Origin: Liolophura sinensis | Lineage: Eukaryota > Mollusca > Polyplacophora > Chitonida > Chitonidae | Direction: 5' to 3' | Length of the DNA stretch: 64,000 bases | Assembly (NCBI RefSeq): GCF_032854445.1 | Contig: NC_088295.1 | Location: 70,329,028 to 70,393,027 of the forward strand | Shown here: positions 1 through 11,734 of the stretch, piece after piece | How positions within the stretch are numbered: position 1 is the stretch's first letter | Layout of the letters: every line of letters starts with the position of its first letter | Notes under the pieces: model-generated | What the model saw: only the letters and a program-made list of their open reading frames with translations | Told to the model about the DNA's origin: nothing | The model's database searches: none | Program-made: the position numbers and the translations under genes

Positions 1-593
1 CTTTATATAGCTGTAAATCAAATAACTGATCAAGCATCGGAAAAACGAGTTTTTTTTTAGAACAAATGCATTCAACTCCCACACATAAACACAGCAGTAA
101 GGGTGTTCCTTTTGTAGATACAAAATCGTGTTGATTAAACATCGTGTTGATATCGTAAAAACGAAATGAATTGGTTGATATTGTGTTGATATATATCTTA
201 AATTAGTTCAGATTTATACAAGCATGTATAGAATTAACTGGCGTCAAATACAAGGATGGCTAGCCCATAAACAAACTTGTGCACTTCATTCTAAGCAGCT
301 TCTACTACTTATACATCGTATTATCATATACACTGTATGGTACTGTAGTCCTAAAAGAACTCTTATCAGATTGCGTAACTCTTGTTGGATCCCTTGTACA
401 ACACTGCCCTGTACTCATGTATGATTCTATACACTCACAATCGATAAAGAGCTTGCCTAAGTCTCCATTAAATTGTCACTTCAGTTAAACACAACTCATC
501 ATCTGTATTCTTTTTGACTTGACGGTACCTGCTGATTCTACTTCAAAGATATTTAAACTTATGGACGATCGTCACTATACATTGTTCAAGGAT
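1..593. other. Gene-free flank
   Basis: This is AT-rich sequence 3' of the first GPCR gene. I see no coding exon, RNA gene or recognisable repeat. No clear AATAAA signal for the minus-strand gene is visible close to its stop. Confidence 0.4.
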
Positions 594-2253
594 TTAGATG
601 TGTGACGTTTGTGTTATTCTGGTCACAGAGCTTTGGCGATAAAATTTGGCACCAGGACAGTAGGAACAAAATAAGTGTCCAAAGGCCGCCCTAAAATTTG
701 CTAACATCAAGAAATAGATCATCGGATTTGCAATGTGGTTCATATACTGCAAAAGTCGAAAAGACCAGTTGATGGCGAAGTCTGACCTCTGACCAATGCT
801 GTTTAACATTTGTGGAGCAAGGTGATAAATTAGCACAGTCACTCTAAATGGCAGAAGACATACAAGAAAAATGACCAGGACTGACACCAGCATTGCTATG
901 ACTTGTAAACGAGCTTTCCTGGCCGTTTGGGCCCCAGCTCCTTGGGCGTCACTTTGTGGTACTTGTGTTTTCAGTGTAATAATCATCTTACCATAGAGTA
1001 CCATCAGTACAGGGATGGGCAGGAAAAACGTTGTGATCATCAGTGCAATATCGTACCACTTTACCCAAGGTTCATCCCATATGATGTAGCAATATGTCTG
1101 TGTTGTATTCTGAAACTCGAATTCTTCGTACCTCGTGGCGTACCCAAGCGGTAAAGAGACACCAATGGTTATGATCCAGATAAGGAACAGCAGACCGCAG
1201 ATTTTAGGGGTGGTCCACATCCCCAGGCTCCTAAGAGGGTGGCACAGTACCGTGTATCTCTCCACGGCCATGAGAAGGAATATAAATATTGAAGCCACAG
1301 ACGCACCTCTGTCGATGGCACCAATAAACACACCTGGAATTACATCACAATAATGTAATGTAAAACGACGACACGTAAACAATCCATTACAATTCCCTAG
1401 AACGTATTGAACTGCCCCTTTTTTCCAACTGTGTGAAGTGCCTTCACTCTTCATCTTATATTTTTATAGTTCTTAAACGTTCATGATTACATTCATCCAT
1501 TTGATTTCCATCACTGAAAGTTTTAAAATAATATATATTTAATTATCTAAATGTTGTGTGAAGGACTACTGTGAGTAGAGGGTGTCCGAGGTCAGTCTTT
1601 GACTATTAGCACGTTACGAACCAACTTTTCTACGTACAAACTTGACTAGCACATTGGTGTCCATACAGCGAGCGGAATGAATATTCATCCAAATTTTTCC
1701 GATGCAAACGGCTACTTTTTGCCAAGTGATGGATAGAGGTCATTTTTAATGTTTGCGAGAACGTGGGGTAAATATTAACAGTTTCCGGACGAAGCAATCC
1801 AAGATGTAATTTGCAAGTTCAAATATGTCAAAAGTGTATGTTAAAACTTTCATTGGTGTCTGCCCATAAAGTGAATGAGGACGAAGTAAATTTTTATGCT
1901 GTCATTCTAACTATCTTAAACAGCAATGTTACGGCGCTAAAATACTTGGGCCTTGTCACACTCGCGCATATATACTTACAGAAACTAGCTCCTATGAATG
2001 AGGCATCCAAGTCAAACAGAAAGATAAATGGTATTATTGGTAAAAAGACCAGAACGATGAGATCAGCCAGTGCTAGCGAGGCTAAACACAGGTTGACAGC
2101 ACTGCGCATTTTCTTCACCAATAGAATGAGAGCAAGGACCAGTACATTGCCGACCACACCTGTGATGATGATACTTCCGAATATCACGGCGATGACGATT
2201 TTGTCGGAAAAACTGGGCAACCAATACTCCTCTTCAGTGTGGTTTGAGCTCAT
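594..2253 (-). CDS. Rhodopsin-like GPCR, peptide-receptor-like, intact two-exon gene (copy 1)
   Basis: A seven-transmembrane receptor of the plasma membrane, expected to signal through heterotrimeric G proteins; the ligand is unknown. Exon 1 is 1980-2253 and exon 2 is 594-1333, with a 646-bp intron (donor GTAAGT, acceptor TTCCAG, phase 1). The join gives 337 aa. Landmarks: N36 (1.50) in GN, D64 (2.50) in LALAD, C92 (3.25) paired with C173 in loop 2, D99 (3.32), E116-R117-Y118 (the DRY motif), W144 (4.50), P197 and Y205 in TM5, F247 and P253 in TM6, N294-P-x-x-Y298 in TM7, then C314/C317 as possible palmitoylation sites. N4 and N167 are N-glycosylation sequons. The toggle tryptophan 6.48 is Leu251. 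I chose the start at MSSN because the other intact copy begins the same way; an in-frame Met lies 22 codons upstream. Family level is inferred from general resemblance to peptide receptors (TRH, orexin and NPFF groups); the subfamily is unresolved. Confidence 0.87.
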
Positions 2254-3189
2254 GTTGACTTTATGCTGATGAAACACAGATTTGCGACGGAGAGACACTG
2301 GTATGTTGACTGAAGGCAACTTTATAGCAAATGTACTGACAACTAATTTACTGTGATAGCAGGCCTGTTATTGACGAGACAAAATAAACTTACATATTGA
2401 TAGAATACGTCAATATTTAATGATACTGGTAGCTTTGCCGTATGCTCATGTGAACAACTTTTGTAATTAAATGTCTAAATTTTTAATTATTTTTGGCTAT
2501 TAACGTCCTGGCACTTATCACTAACTGTGTGGGCATGACATGCATTCAACTCCAACTCTGGACAAGCTCTGGACAAGCTCTGGACAGATCTGCATAGAAA
2601 TACTAATGAAATTAAGTCTGTGACTGAAAATACAAATTTTTCTTCACACCTTCAAATGCAGGACTTTTTGCAAACCTGCAATTCGATTTTCTTTCCAACC
2701 CTTCATCCATTCAAATGTGCATTCTGTTGTATTTGAAAAATTTGGGCATTGCCTATGCAAATCATGCAATAATGACACCTAAAAACGGACCCCAGAGGTA
2801 CACTAATACTTCCAGCTATCGTGTCATCGCTTTGTGTCATTCTTCCATTTCACACTTTCGTGCCATCGCTTTGTACTATCGTGCCACCGGTTTTGTCCAT
2901 CGTCGGGCGATGATAATGACCTTAACTTGCTTCCACATTTATGATGTGAAATTTCTTATATTTCATTGTTTGAAAATCTGCTGCCTCTGTGAATTGTCTT
3001 TTGCGCTGAGATTATAAATGGATGTTTTGTAGTTCTGTAGTCCAATTTAAAACAAACTCTGTGGCGATGAAGGAGTACCGGTACTTCGGTTTACTTTGCT
3101 GTTGGGTACGATATTGAAAGATCAATGGAACGTCTCGAAGTCTGTATTTTGGGAATATTACGGCGCTTCATTGTGACTCACTGCACTTA
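2254..3189. other. Intergenic, no gene seen
   Basis: This is the upstream region of the first intact GPCR, read on the minus strand. It has a short direct repeat near 2558-2588 (GGACAAGCTCT, about two and a half copies). I see no TATA-like promoter or coding exon I would defend. Confidence 0.35.
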
Positions 3190-4655
3190 GAACTTTTGTG
3201 TTGTGGTAGAAGAATATGTACCAAACAATAGGAGGATTTCACTCCTGAAATACGGTGATATCAAGAAGTAGACAGTTTTGCAATGTTGGACTTTGAATGT
3301 CGAAAAGACCAGTTGATGGTTCCAAGTCGTTGGGAGTCACTTTGAGGCACTTGTCTTACCGTTTCTGACCATCCCCGTCCCAGTTCCTAGGACGTCATTT
3401 TGGGATACTTCTGTTTTCAGTGTAATAATCATCTTACCATAGAGTACCGTCAGTAAAGTTATGATCAGAAACGGAGTGATCATCAGAGTAATGTCGTACC
3501 ACTTTACGCACTGTTCATCCCACAGGATGAAGCAATAGGTCTGTGTTATATTATCATATTCATTTGGAGATTGCTGTTGAGGTGAATATCTTATGTTTGA
3601 AGAACAAATCGATGAAGTGAACTTCAAACAAGTAGTTTTCAGCTGTTGAAATCAAAATTGTAGCAAGAGACTAAGCTGTAGTGAACCAGTTTCTTCTTCC
3701 TTTAGAAAGACACAAAGGGAGTACTTTCATTTTTCCCAAGTAAAAGTCTCGGTAAGGGATTCTGTAATAAATTAGCACTACTGACGGAACTAGCGCTTTG
3801 TGGGCACACAATCATGTATTTTAAAACCGAAGCATACAGTTCTATATTTGTCTTCCAACATTCTTATGATATATTAGCAAATGACAAAACTGCTTTAATT
3901 AACCGTAATTAAGCATTAAGCAACTAACCAATGTGCATACCGATTTACACTTGGCTGCGAAACTGATCTTGTAAATGAAGCACAGTAAATTTTATTTAAT
4001 ACACAACATAAATACGTTTGGAAGAGAAGATTTTGAACTATTACCAAAAAGCCAGGTGACTCATGGCACTATGCGTTTAGAACATTAAGCTATCATTCTA
4101 AGTTTGCTATCTTCTAATCAAAGTTCTGAAGACGGAGAAAAATCATGGAGCATAATAATAATGAAAAGAATTCAAACAATTACAATAAGATGCCAGCCTA
4201 ACTTGAGCTCTAAATATAGAGTCTAGAATTACTGCGTAATAACATTGAACCTCTAAATATAAGGTATGAAATTGCCCAGTAAAAACTGAATTTCTAAACC
4301 AGCTATTAACCAGCCTCCAGAAGAAGTAATACAAGGTGTAAATGTAAATTTAAATATGTCAAAAGTGTGTTAAACCTTTTTTAAAAATAAAAACAATTGT
4401 TACGCTTTCATTCTAACTATGTCAAACAGTAATGTTAAAACGTTAAAATACTTGGATGTTGCCATACTCCCTTAGAAAACCGGCCATAACCAACGTGCCT
4501 AAACACTAATTGAGACCGTTGCGCATATTCGTCACCAGGTTAATGAGATCAAGGATCAATACATTGCCGATCAGACCTATGACGATGACGATGAGGACAC
4601 GTTTGTCGGAAAAGCCGGTTAACCAATTCTCCTTTTTAGAGCAGTTTGAGTTCAT
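3190..4655 (-). pseudogene. GPCR pseudogene (copy 2), both exons decayed
   Basis: Exon 1 remnant, 4476-4655: starts at an ATG at 4655, reads MNSN then TM1-like sequence with GN, has a short deletion in TM1, and hits an in-frame TAG right after MRNGLN where intact copies continue into TM2. The donor site is lost (CTAAGG instead of GTAAGT). Intron sequence next to exon 1 (about 4380-4460) still matches the intron of copy 1, so it arose by DNA duplication, not retroposition. Exon 2 remnant, 3190-3580: loop 2 (NITQTYCFILWDE) and TM5 can be read. TM6 is deleted and the TM7/C-tail piece (INWSFR) is out of frame with a stop. TM3 and TM4 are missing. Non-functional as a receptor. Confidence 0.8.
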
Positions 4656-5677
4656 GCTCTGTGCCAACCATTCTGTCAGATACCAGTAGAAAGCTTTATC
4701 AGTAAATAAATTATGGCACTGAATGCTTTAAATCAATAACCTGTGTGGATTTAGCGATGCGTGCATGGAATCGATTTGCCTTTTGTGCCTTTATTTGCCT
4801 GTTTATTTGCCTGGACCCGTGTTTTGCCATGATTGCTAAGCTGTATTCAGTATTCCCATGCTGATATAGAACACCCTTCTACATGTATATGTATGAAGCA
4901 ATCTCTATATATTCTTTGGTCGTCTCTAGAAATTTGCAGAAACTGGGTGAAACGCACGGCCATTTGCAGGTTGCAGGCAAACATGACAGGACAGGAAACC
5001 AGCAGGAGATGGATTTGAAATCACAGCGATTAAATGCGCTTTCTTTCGCTATCACGTGAATTTTGGTGTAACTTCAGAAGGCGGTCTTTGAAACGGAGAT
5101 ATGATAATGAGGTAATTCTCATGGCTCGGTAACGTGTATTTGTGCCGGTTATTTAACATCGGTCCCATTTGCTGCGAAATCTAGAAATCGTGGTAAGTGA
5201 TAGTGAAGTGATCGAGATCGTGTACCAGGCCTACCGCCCCCCCCCCCCCCCACTCCCCCTGCTTTTTCTGGACGATGATACTGGTGGTCAGCGAACCGCC
5301 CCACCGCATCAACGACTGCCCACACCGCTGCTGCCGTGTCATCACGCCATGTGGTTTGAGCCCCGTTTGTGAGCTTACAAGCGTAAGTCTGCCAAAAAGA
5401 GGGCCTAAAATCAATAATTAGACGGTAAAGGTAAACAATTTGTGTTAAAGATTGCTGGCTAATATGTTAAACTTCATTTTGAAAGCTGGTGTTCATGTAA
5501 AACTGTATTAAAACAGATAAAAATCTATGTGGAGTTATAAAGGCATTTTACCTCTGCATATAACTTCAAAACTCTGTTCTTAGAGTAATTTTTGTGAACA
5601 AGGCTGCTAAATTTACACTTGAAGACTCGAAAACTTTCTTTTTTAAAACAGTGGTAATCTAGAAATGTCTAGATTTC
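4656..5677. other. Intergenic, poly-C tract
   Basis: No exon is recognised. A poly-C run lies at about 5236-5251 inside low-complexity sequence; the two overlapping open frames across it (5169-5414) are proline- or glycine-rich artefacts of that run. Confidence 0.35.
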
Positions 5678-6165
5678 TGTCTAGAAATGAGTAGTTACAA
5701 TGTGACGGGTGTTTCTGGACCCGTGACGTGTAATAAATTGCAATTAACATCATTGTCTTTTCGTGCCTATTTCTGCTTAAGTCATGGTGCTAGGAAGGGC
5801 AATTCGCTGCCATTTCAGTATTTAAGTGAACAGTGAACGTAACTGAGTTACATTTAAATGGACAATGCGCTGAATTTCACCGGATGCATGTGGCCATTTT
5901 CCAATTATCAGACTGTCGTCGCTGCACTGGTGTTACTCGTAATGCTGTAAAACTCTTTATGAAGCATCCTGCACATAAGTTTGCTGGGTAGTGTCCACCT
6001 GATATTTTAACTCAGAATTACATTTCAAGGAATTTTGAAATTGACCCTGGAAAATTGCTGGAACCAAGCAGATACGATGACCGTTTCTATGTTAGAGAAC
6101 TTCGTGCCGTTGTACAACCTTGAATAAATAAATACTGTCATTTGTTGTCTAGAAATGAGTAGTTA
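5678..6165 (+). mobile_element. 448-bp dispersed repeat with 20-bp target duplication
   Basis: The 20-mer TGTCTAGAAATGAGTAGTTA occurs at 5678-5697 and identically at 6146-6165, bracketing a 448-bp insert at 5698-6145. The insert ends in an AATAAATAAAT-rich tail, as retroposons do, but I see no clear Pol III boxes. Related sequence occurs at about 36140-36370, and weaker relatives form the cluster at 43.6-45.1 kb. The class is unknown; a SINE-like retroposon is the best guess. Confidence 0.65.
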
Positions 6166-6450
6166 TATGCTGGTACAAAGCGTAATAATTTACAAGACAT
6201 ATTTTCCTGAATTAAGTTTTGTTTTGAACCAGTGCTTCGCAATTCTGCATAGTGTCGTTACTGAAATTGGCGTCCAGCAAAGATCTTCATATACCATCGC
6301 AAATGGCAATGACTTACATAATTTTTCATTGTTTTTGAGAAACATACGTTCGCAAGTTTCTCTTAACTTCAGATTTTGTAAGCACCAAACCTCACACCCA
6401 TGCAAAAAACTGTTTATTACCGTATAATCGATCATTAACAAAGCAGGCTC
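6166..6450. other. Intergenic, nothing seen
   Basis: Short AT-rich stretch between the 448-bp repeat and a SINE fragment. Open frames on both strands here look random. Confidence 0.3.
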
Positions 6451-6632
6451 AATTTATTTATTTAATTTGTGTTTTACGCAATACGCCAGCGGCCAACATA
6501 GTGGTGGGATGAAACTGGTCATTGTCTTGAGGAACCAACGAACGTCCGCTGATTGTTAGCAGACCTTCCCATGAGAAAGCCAACATGAGCTGGACTTGAA
6601 CTCAGAGCAACCGCACTGGTCATTGCGCCGCC
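6451..6632 (-). mobile_element. SINE-A fragment, minus strand
   Basis: Reverse-complement match to the SINE seen intact at 48747-49020. Its 3' tail (TAAATAAAT, GTAAAACAC-like) is at 6451 and the B-box region (GAGTTCAAGTCC-like) is near 6600. The 5' tRNA-like head is missing. Confidence 0.65.
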
Positions 6633-7684
6633 AAAGCAGACTCAAGTTTGTTCATTGTTAAAGTACAATTTCCGGAAGAACCAAGAAATACAACTAGGTA
6701 CTTAAAATGATTGCCAACATTCAGGTCGTTTTCCACATTAGCAAAATGCATTTTATTTCTAATATTTCTGGTGAAAAAAACAAGGACATGGGGTTTTTAC
6801 GTATCATTTTCAAGCTTTCATTGCTTCCTAATATGCATCCAACAGAGCTTGCAATTGTTCTTTTGCCCATTCCATTAACACAGTCTCATCAGCGAATAGC
6901 AAGGTGAATAGCTTGACATAGACATGATGGCTCTCCCTACTAATGTCAGAGTAATTTTACACAGTAAGGAAATATTAAGATTAAGATGTTGTGAAGGAAT
7001 ATAGAAAATAATTAAACTGATAAGAGTCTGATTCCATTCGTACTCGTGTGAAATAATCCGAATGATTATTAACTTGTTCACATGATTTGATTTCACTACA
7101 CTCTGACAATATAGCATGGTAAACTGTCCCTTTTATTTACTTTTTCCCTCTGATAAGTTTACACCACAGTGGACAATCCCGTGTCTCGTGGGCAAACCAG
7201 AAGACAAGGTAAAGAAATCTTTGATACTAAAATTCTTAATTAAAGCTAATCCATCAATCGAGGCTATTAGATAGTCAATAGTTTCGCCAAATTTGATGGC
7301 ACATTTCCCCACACCTTTATAATATCTCACTTGAACGTTGCGGATGAACATGTACACAATTCAAACAGTCCATTTCCGATACGGTATACATTTCTGTTAT
7401 CAGAGTTGCTTCTTATATTAGGCACATTAGATCCTTTTTTAACAAATACCTTCTAGGTATGGTTGGGCAATCTTTGCCTATAAGTTTTGACTCCGCAAGA
7501 TCAACTACTAGTATGTCACAGTCTGAAATAAAATCACAAAATGAATATGCTAGCGCAAGTCATACACATTAATAAACACAACGTTGAAGTCGTGCCTGCA
7601 TTATTAGTTCCAAGTTCACTCATTTTAATCATTCCCACGTTTGTCCGATCACACAATACGTCTTTTCTCCGAGTCAGTTAAGTT
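6633..7684. other. Intergenic, nothing seen
   Basis: About 1 kb without a supported feature. Minus-strand frames at 6875-7117 and 7133-7357 show no domain or splice context. Confidence 0.3.
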
Positions 7685-8255
7685 CCTTGCATCTCTAGTA
7701 CAACAAATACAAAATAATTGTCGCAATGCATCCTTGAAATTCGCTGACTTCAAGAAGTAGACAATAGGGTTTGCAATGTAATTAAGACAAAGGAACACTC
7801 AAAAAAAGCAAACAATTCATGATGAAATTTGACACAGCATCCATGGCCTCCAGTGTTTCTGGATGAAGACGAGAAAATATTTACACCCTAAATAGTAAAC
7901 GACATACAAGAAAAATAACCAGGGCAGATAGCAGCATTGCTGTGAGTGAGTTTTTCTAGCCATCCGGGTCCCATTTTCTTGGGCGTCATTTTGGTGTACT
8001 TCTGCTTTCAGTGTAATAATCATCTTCTCGTAGAATACCATGAGTAGAGGGATGGTCAGGAAACACCTAGTGATCATCAGAGCAATGTCGTACCGCTTTA
8101 CCCAAAGCTCATCCCACAGGATGTAGCATTTAGTTTGTGTTATATTATCATAGTCTCTTTCTCCGTAGAGGGTAGCGTACCCAAAAGGTACAGAAATACC
8201 AATAGTTATCAGCCAGATGGGGAACAACAGACCACAGATTTTAGGGATGGTCGAT
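7685..8255 (-). pseudogene. GPCR pseudogene (copy 3), truncated exon 2
   Basis: Reads from the start of TM4 (KICGLLFPIWLITIG) through loop 2 (NITQTKCYILWDE) and TM5 to the third intracellular loop. A frameshift follows and TM6 is scrambled. The TM7/C-tail piece (NPIVYFLKSANF-like) is recoverable in another frame near 7690-7790. The homology stops abruptly at about 8255, before the ERY motif and TM3, and no exon 1 is found upstream within several kb. A dead, 5'-truncated copy. Confidence 0.78.
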
Positions 8256-9214
8256 GTTCATTAACAATCATCTTAGTTACTGCAAAGTAATGTTAAATTT
8301 GGTAATAACCAATGAAAAGTCTGAGGTGAAGTATTTCTATAAATTTGCTTTTATTTCACTTCAAACCGGCTGACACTTCTAAAGGCTGAACTTGAAACAC
8401 ATGAGTTATATCTAAAGAAACATGAACACCAACACGGACATTTTCTATGAAAGAAACAGTCTTTCAAAGGGTATTTTTGCATGTTTTATTGCTAATATTT
8501 TTTTTTGGGTTGAAAATGTTTTTACACACTGTCAATGAATAACATATACACTAGCTAATAACGAAGGAGTTGGTTTTAGTGTAATTTTTTTTGGTGAGCA
8601 ACTCTGACCTATGCTGCCTGTCAGATAGTGTTGACGGTGCTTTATGCCTTTGAATATAACCCATATTTCATTCCCTATGACTACATATTATTTTCCTGAA
8701 GTTTTGAATTTTCTATTTAAATTCCACAATTTTACCGTTACACCGTAAAATGAGTTTTGTCGCAAATATATCAAAATTCAGAGGGGTATTTGCATTATTC
8801 CATAGCATGTTTTCAGACGCTATATCAATTTAACTACTACTCTATGAAACCATGTTTACATGTTTTCTAGCAAAAAGGACGATTGAATATCGAACTTACC
8901 TCGTATCCTAATGCTGGGTAGGAACTTCCTGTCGGGATTTATGGATTGTGTGTACATAAAGTTTGATATACCCAGATATGAAGATGGACATACACAGATT
9001 ACAGAATTTGCCATTTTTTATTCAGCAATAGATAGTTTTTGATTTCTCAAACATCAGTTTGAGAAAAATCCACAAGGTATAGCAGGTTATTCGTAAAAGA
9101 TGTAAAAAGAAATTACTGCCTGAAGTGATAACGATTCGGGTTTAGACTGTAACTGATACTAGTAACTAGCACGTAATTGTTGACGGCGTCACATGTAAAA
9201 TGTCAAGAAGGCAT
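8256..9214. other. Intergenic, nothing seen
   Basis: No exon, RNA gene or clear repeat seen in this AT-rich kilobase. Confidence 0.3.
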
Positions 9215-9486
9215 CTGTGTCAGCATATTACGGGTAAGATCAAGGGTCAATTCTGGGTCGGGTCACACCAAAGACCTTAAAAGAGGAAGTCCTAGTTTCC
9301 TCGCTTAGCGTTCAGCATTAAGGGGAAGTTGACCCGCGTATCGGTGTTATGACTTGGGTTGAGCCGTGGAAACCCGTCCTGTGACAAAGCGGTACTTTGC
9401 ACGCACTCTGAGGAATTCTTCGTCGTCATATGGCTAAAAAATTGTTAAGTATGACGCTAAAACCCAAGCACCCACTCACTCAACCT
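9215..9486 (+). mobile_element. SINE-B partial copy
   Basis: Shares the body and tail of the complete SINE-B at 23881-24247: GGTCAATTCTGGGTCGGGTC near 9250, GTCGTCATATGGCTAAAAAA near 9425 and CACTCACTCAAC at the end. The tRNA-like head with box A is missing or too diverged to see. Confidence 0.6.
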
Positions 9487-11110
9487 CATCTTTGACCGCG
9501 GTATCATTAAACTGTAGTATATGTATTTTTATTTGCATGAAATGTCTTGTCGCTTTATGTCGTGAACATAATGCGGATAAATTGATATGATATCAAAGTC
9601 TTCTTCCTCTATTGTTTTTTGATAGCCCGGCGTCACCTAGTTACACAGCGCAATTTGTGTGTTACGATCCTCTAGAAACTTTGAGCTCTGAATAAAGCAT
9701 GGCTTACTATTTCCGTTTTACGAAGAGGCACAGAATAATCCATGTGTGATTTTTTTGTGAGCGACAAATAAATGAAGATATAAAAATCATTATTTCTTAT
9801 TCAAACAGATTAAATATTTTCATGATCGATTCTTATTGAATGAAATGAATGATTGTGGCTTATATCGCCACATCGGCAATTTTCCAGCCATATCGTGGCG
9901 ATCGATTCTTATTTACCTAGGCTATAACTGCGCCTGGCTAAATACTAAACTTTGGCTACTGTGCATTTCTTAAGCAGATTCTCTTTTTCTTTTCGTAAAT
10001 AACCTGAAATATAAGAGTATTCAAACTTGTATTAAGAATTTTGAAATTCTTTATTATCCGTAGATCAAATATTTCACCAAATACGCTCATCTGTTGACTG
10101 CCATATAGAAATCGGGGCCCCAGTGTTACACTTGAACCCACGACTCCTAAACTCAGCACACTGATTTTGGTCTTTTAAAGTTTTTGACAGTTTTCGGCTC
10201 CGTACTTTCAGATCCAACATCTCCGGCACCATTTTAACCATTTGAATGGCTGAAAACTCAAACATTCAACAGTCTAGGGTCATGGCACTCCCTGGGCCTA
10301 CGCAGCCGTTGGGCTCTCGCCTAATGTGCTCGGATACACTTTTAAACTGCCACCCGCCACCCGGCCTCGAGCTTTTAATCTTTTACAATTTCCTTTAACC
10401 ATGCCGCTTTTACGGCTTTGTACTCTTTGAACTCCATGTATCAGTGCCCCAATACTGAAAGTACGTCTATGGCAATCTAAGATGGCAGAGTCAGCGCGGC
10501 CTATGTGGGCCCTGGATCCTCATCCTATGCGCTGCGGTAAGTTTTTGAAACTCTTTTGTTTTCAGGCGCACATTTTTACCACACATTTTCAGTGACTTAC
10601 CCAGGTGACTGCAATCTTTGCAAATAATCTCCATCATTCCACTGAAATGTTTTAGAGAAGGCTCGCATCCAGTCCGTTTATTTGATGTTTCCTTTACAAT
10701 ATAGTGGCATTTATGTAAAGGCAGTCAGGGTTACGGACGGTATTGAGCTCACGGTACGATTGCATGAAAACACTGCACTACGTGCTCTGTATATACCGTC
10801 TTTATATAAATGTAAATATACTGTCTAGAATATAAATACAAAGCGGATGAGCTCATCGGCGATAAAGATCGCAGGTTCCAAAATAAAAAAAGGTTATCAG
10901 AGGCACTGTTGTCCACAACGATTTCTCCATGGAGTTCTAATGCCTATGATGTACTAAGAGGAGCTCCCAGAAGCAAAATGTATTACCGTACACAAAACAA
11001 ATCAATATTCTCGAAAGGTCTGAGAATTCATCTCCGGCCATCTAAGATTGTAGAGCTTCCAGGACCTAGACGGCCCCTGAACCCTCGCCTGTTGTACTGT
11101 TCTAGGCCAC
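9487..11110. other. Intergenic with a possible tRNA-derived relic
   Basis: No genes seen. Around 10100-10175, read on the minus strand, there is a B-box-like GTGGGTTCAAGTGT preceded by a TGCTGAGTTTAGGAGTC arm. This resembles the 3' half of a tRNA or a tRNA-derived SINE, but no A box is clear. The rest is unremarkable. Confidence 0.3.
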
Positions 11111-11116
11111 CCCCCC

Positions 11117-11190
<74 letters not shown>
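11111..11190. repeat. (AT)n microsatellite with poly-C edge
   Basis: Roughly 35 uninterrupted AT dinucleotides directly after a run of nine or so C. Open frames crossing it encode only alternating Tyr-Ile and are not genes. Confidence 0.95.
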
Positions 11191-11192
<2 letters not shown>

Positions 11193-11576
11193 TTTAAACC
11201 GATGCTTTAAATCTCCCAAAGAATGAAAACAAGTATATAACATAGGACGGAATCATACAAAGGGAAACATTCAAAAGTTTTCTATGATGCTGGAAAGACG
11301 CAAGGTATGTTCTAGGCGGCTGAGTGAAATCAGTATTCAAAGCGTATACCATGCTAGAATATCAGTTGTCGATAACAAAATATGTAATACACACTGATCC
11401 CCTGGACCATCGCCTTATTGGCTGGGGTAGTGCCTCTATCCGTTTTTCACTGAGTGACCGGAAATTAGTACCTGATTGTTTCTTTCTTTTCAGATTGGTT
11501 ATTTGTTATTTAAATTGCGAATAACGTACTGGCAATATAGAAACTAGCACATTCGTTTTGCCTTATTCGAACAAAG

Positions 11577-11662
11577 TTTCCACCCGCCAAAATGCTGGCC
11601 ACCGTCGTATAAGTGAAATATTCTTGAGTACGGCGTAAAACACCAATCAAAAAAAAATCAAA
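11577..11662 (+). mobile_element. SINE-A 3' tail fragment
   Basis: Carries the diagnostic tail (TAAGTGAAATATTCTTGAGT, then GCGTAAAACACCAATC and an A-run). Only the last ~85 bp of the element are present. It sits within or beside the degenerate minisatellite that follows. Confidence 0.75.
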
Positions 11663-11734
11663 TCTTAACGACTTGTTGGACGTAAAGAATTTAGCACCTT
11701 GTTCACCATTTGAACTCACACGTCCAACAACAGA

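Noticed and set aside
7817-8227. 136-codon frame as a functional short GPCR isoform
   Set aside because: It starts in TM4 by chance ATG, ends in a frameshifted TM6, and lacks TM1-3 and splice sites.
10909-11243. Frames with long Tyr-Ile runs on both strands
   Set aside because: Artefact of the (AT)n microsatellite.
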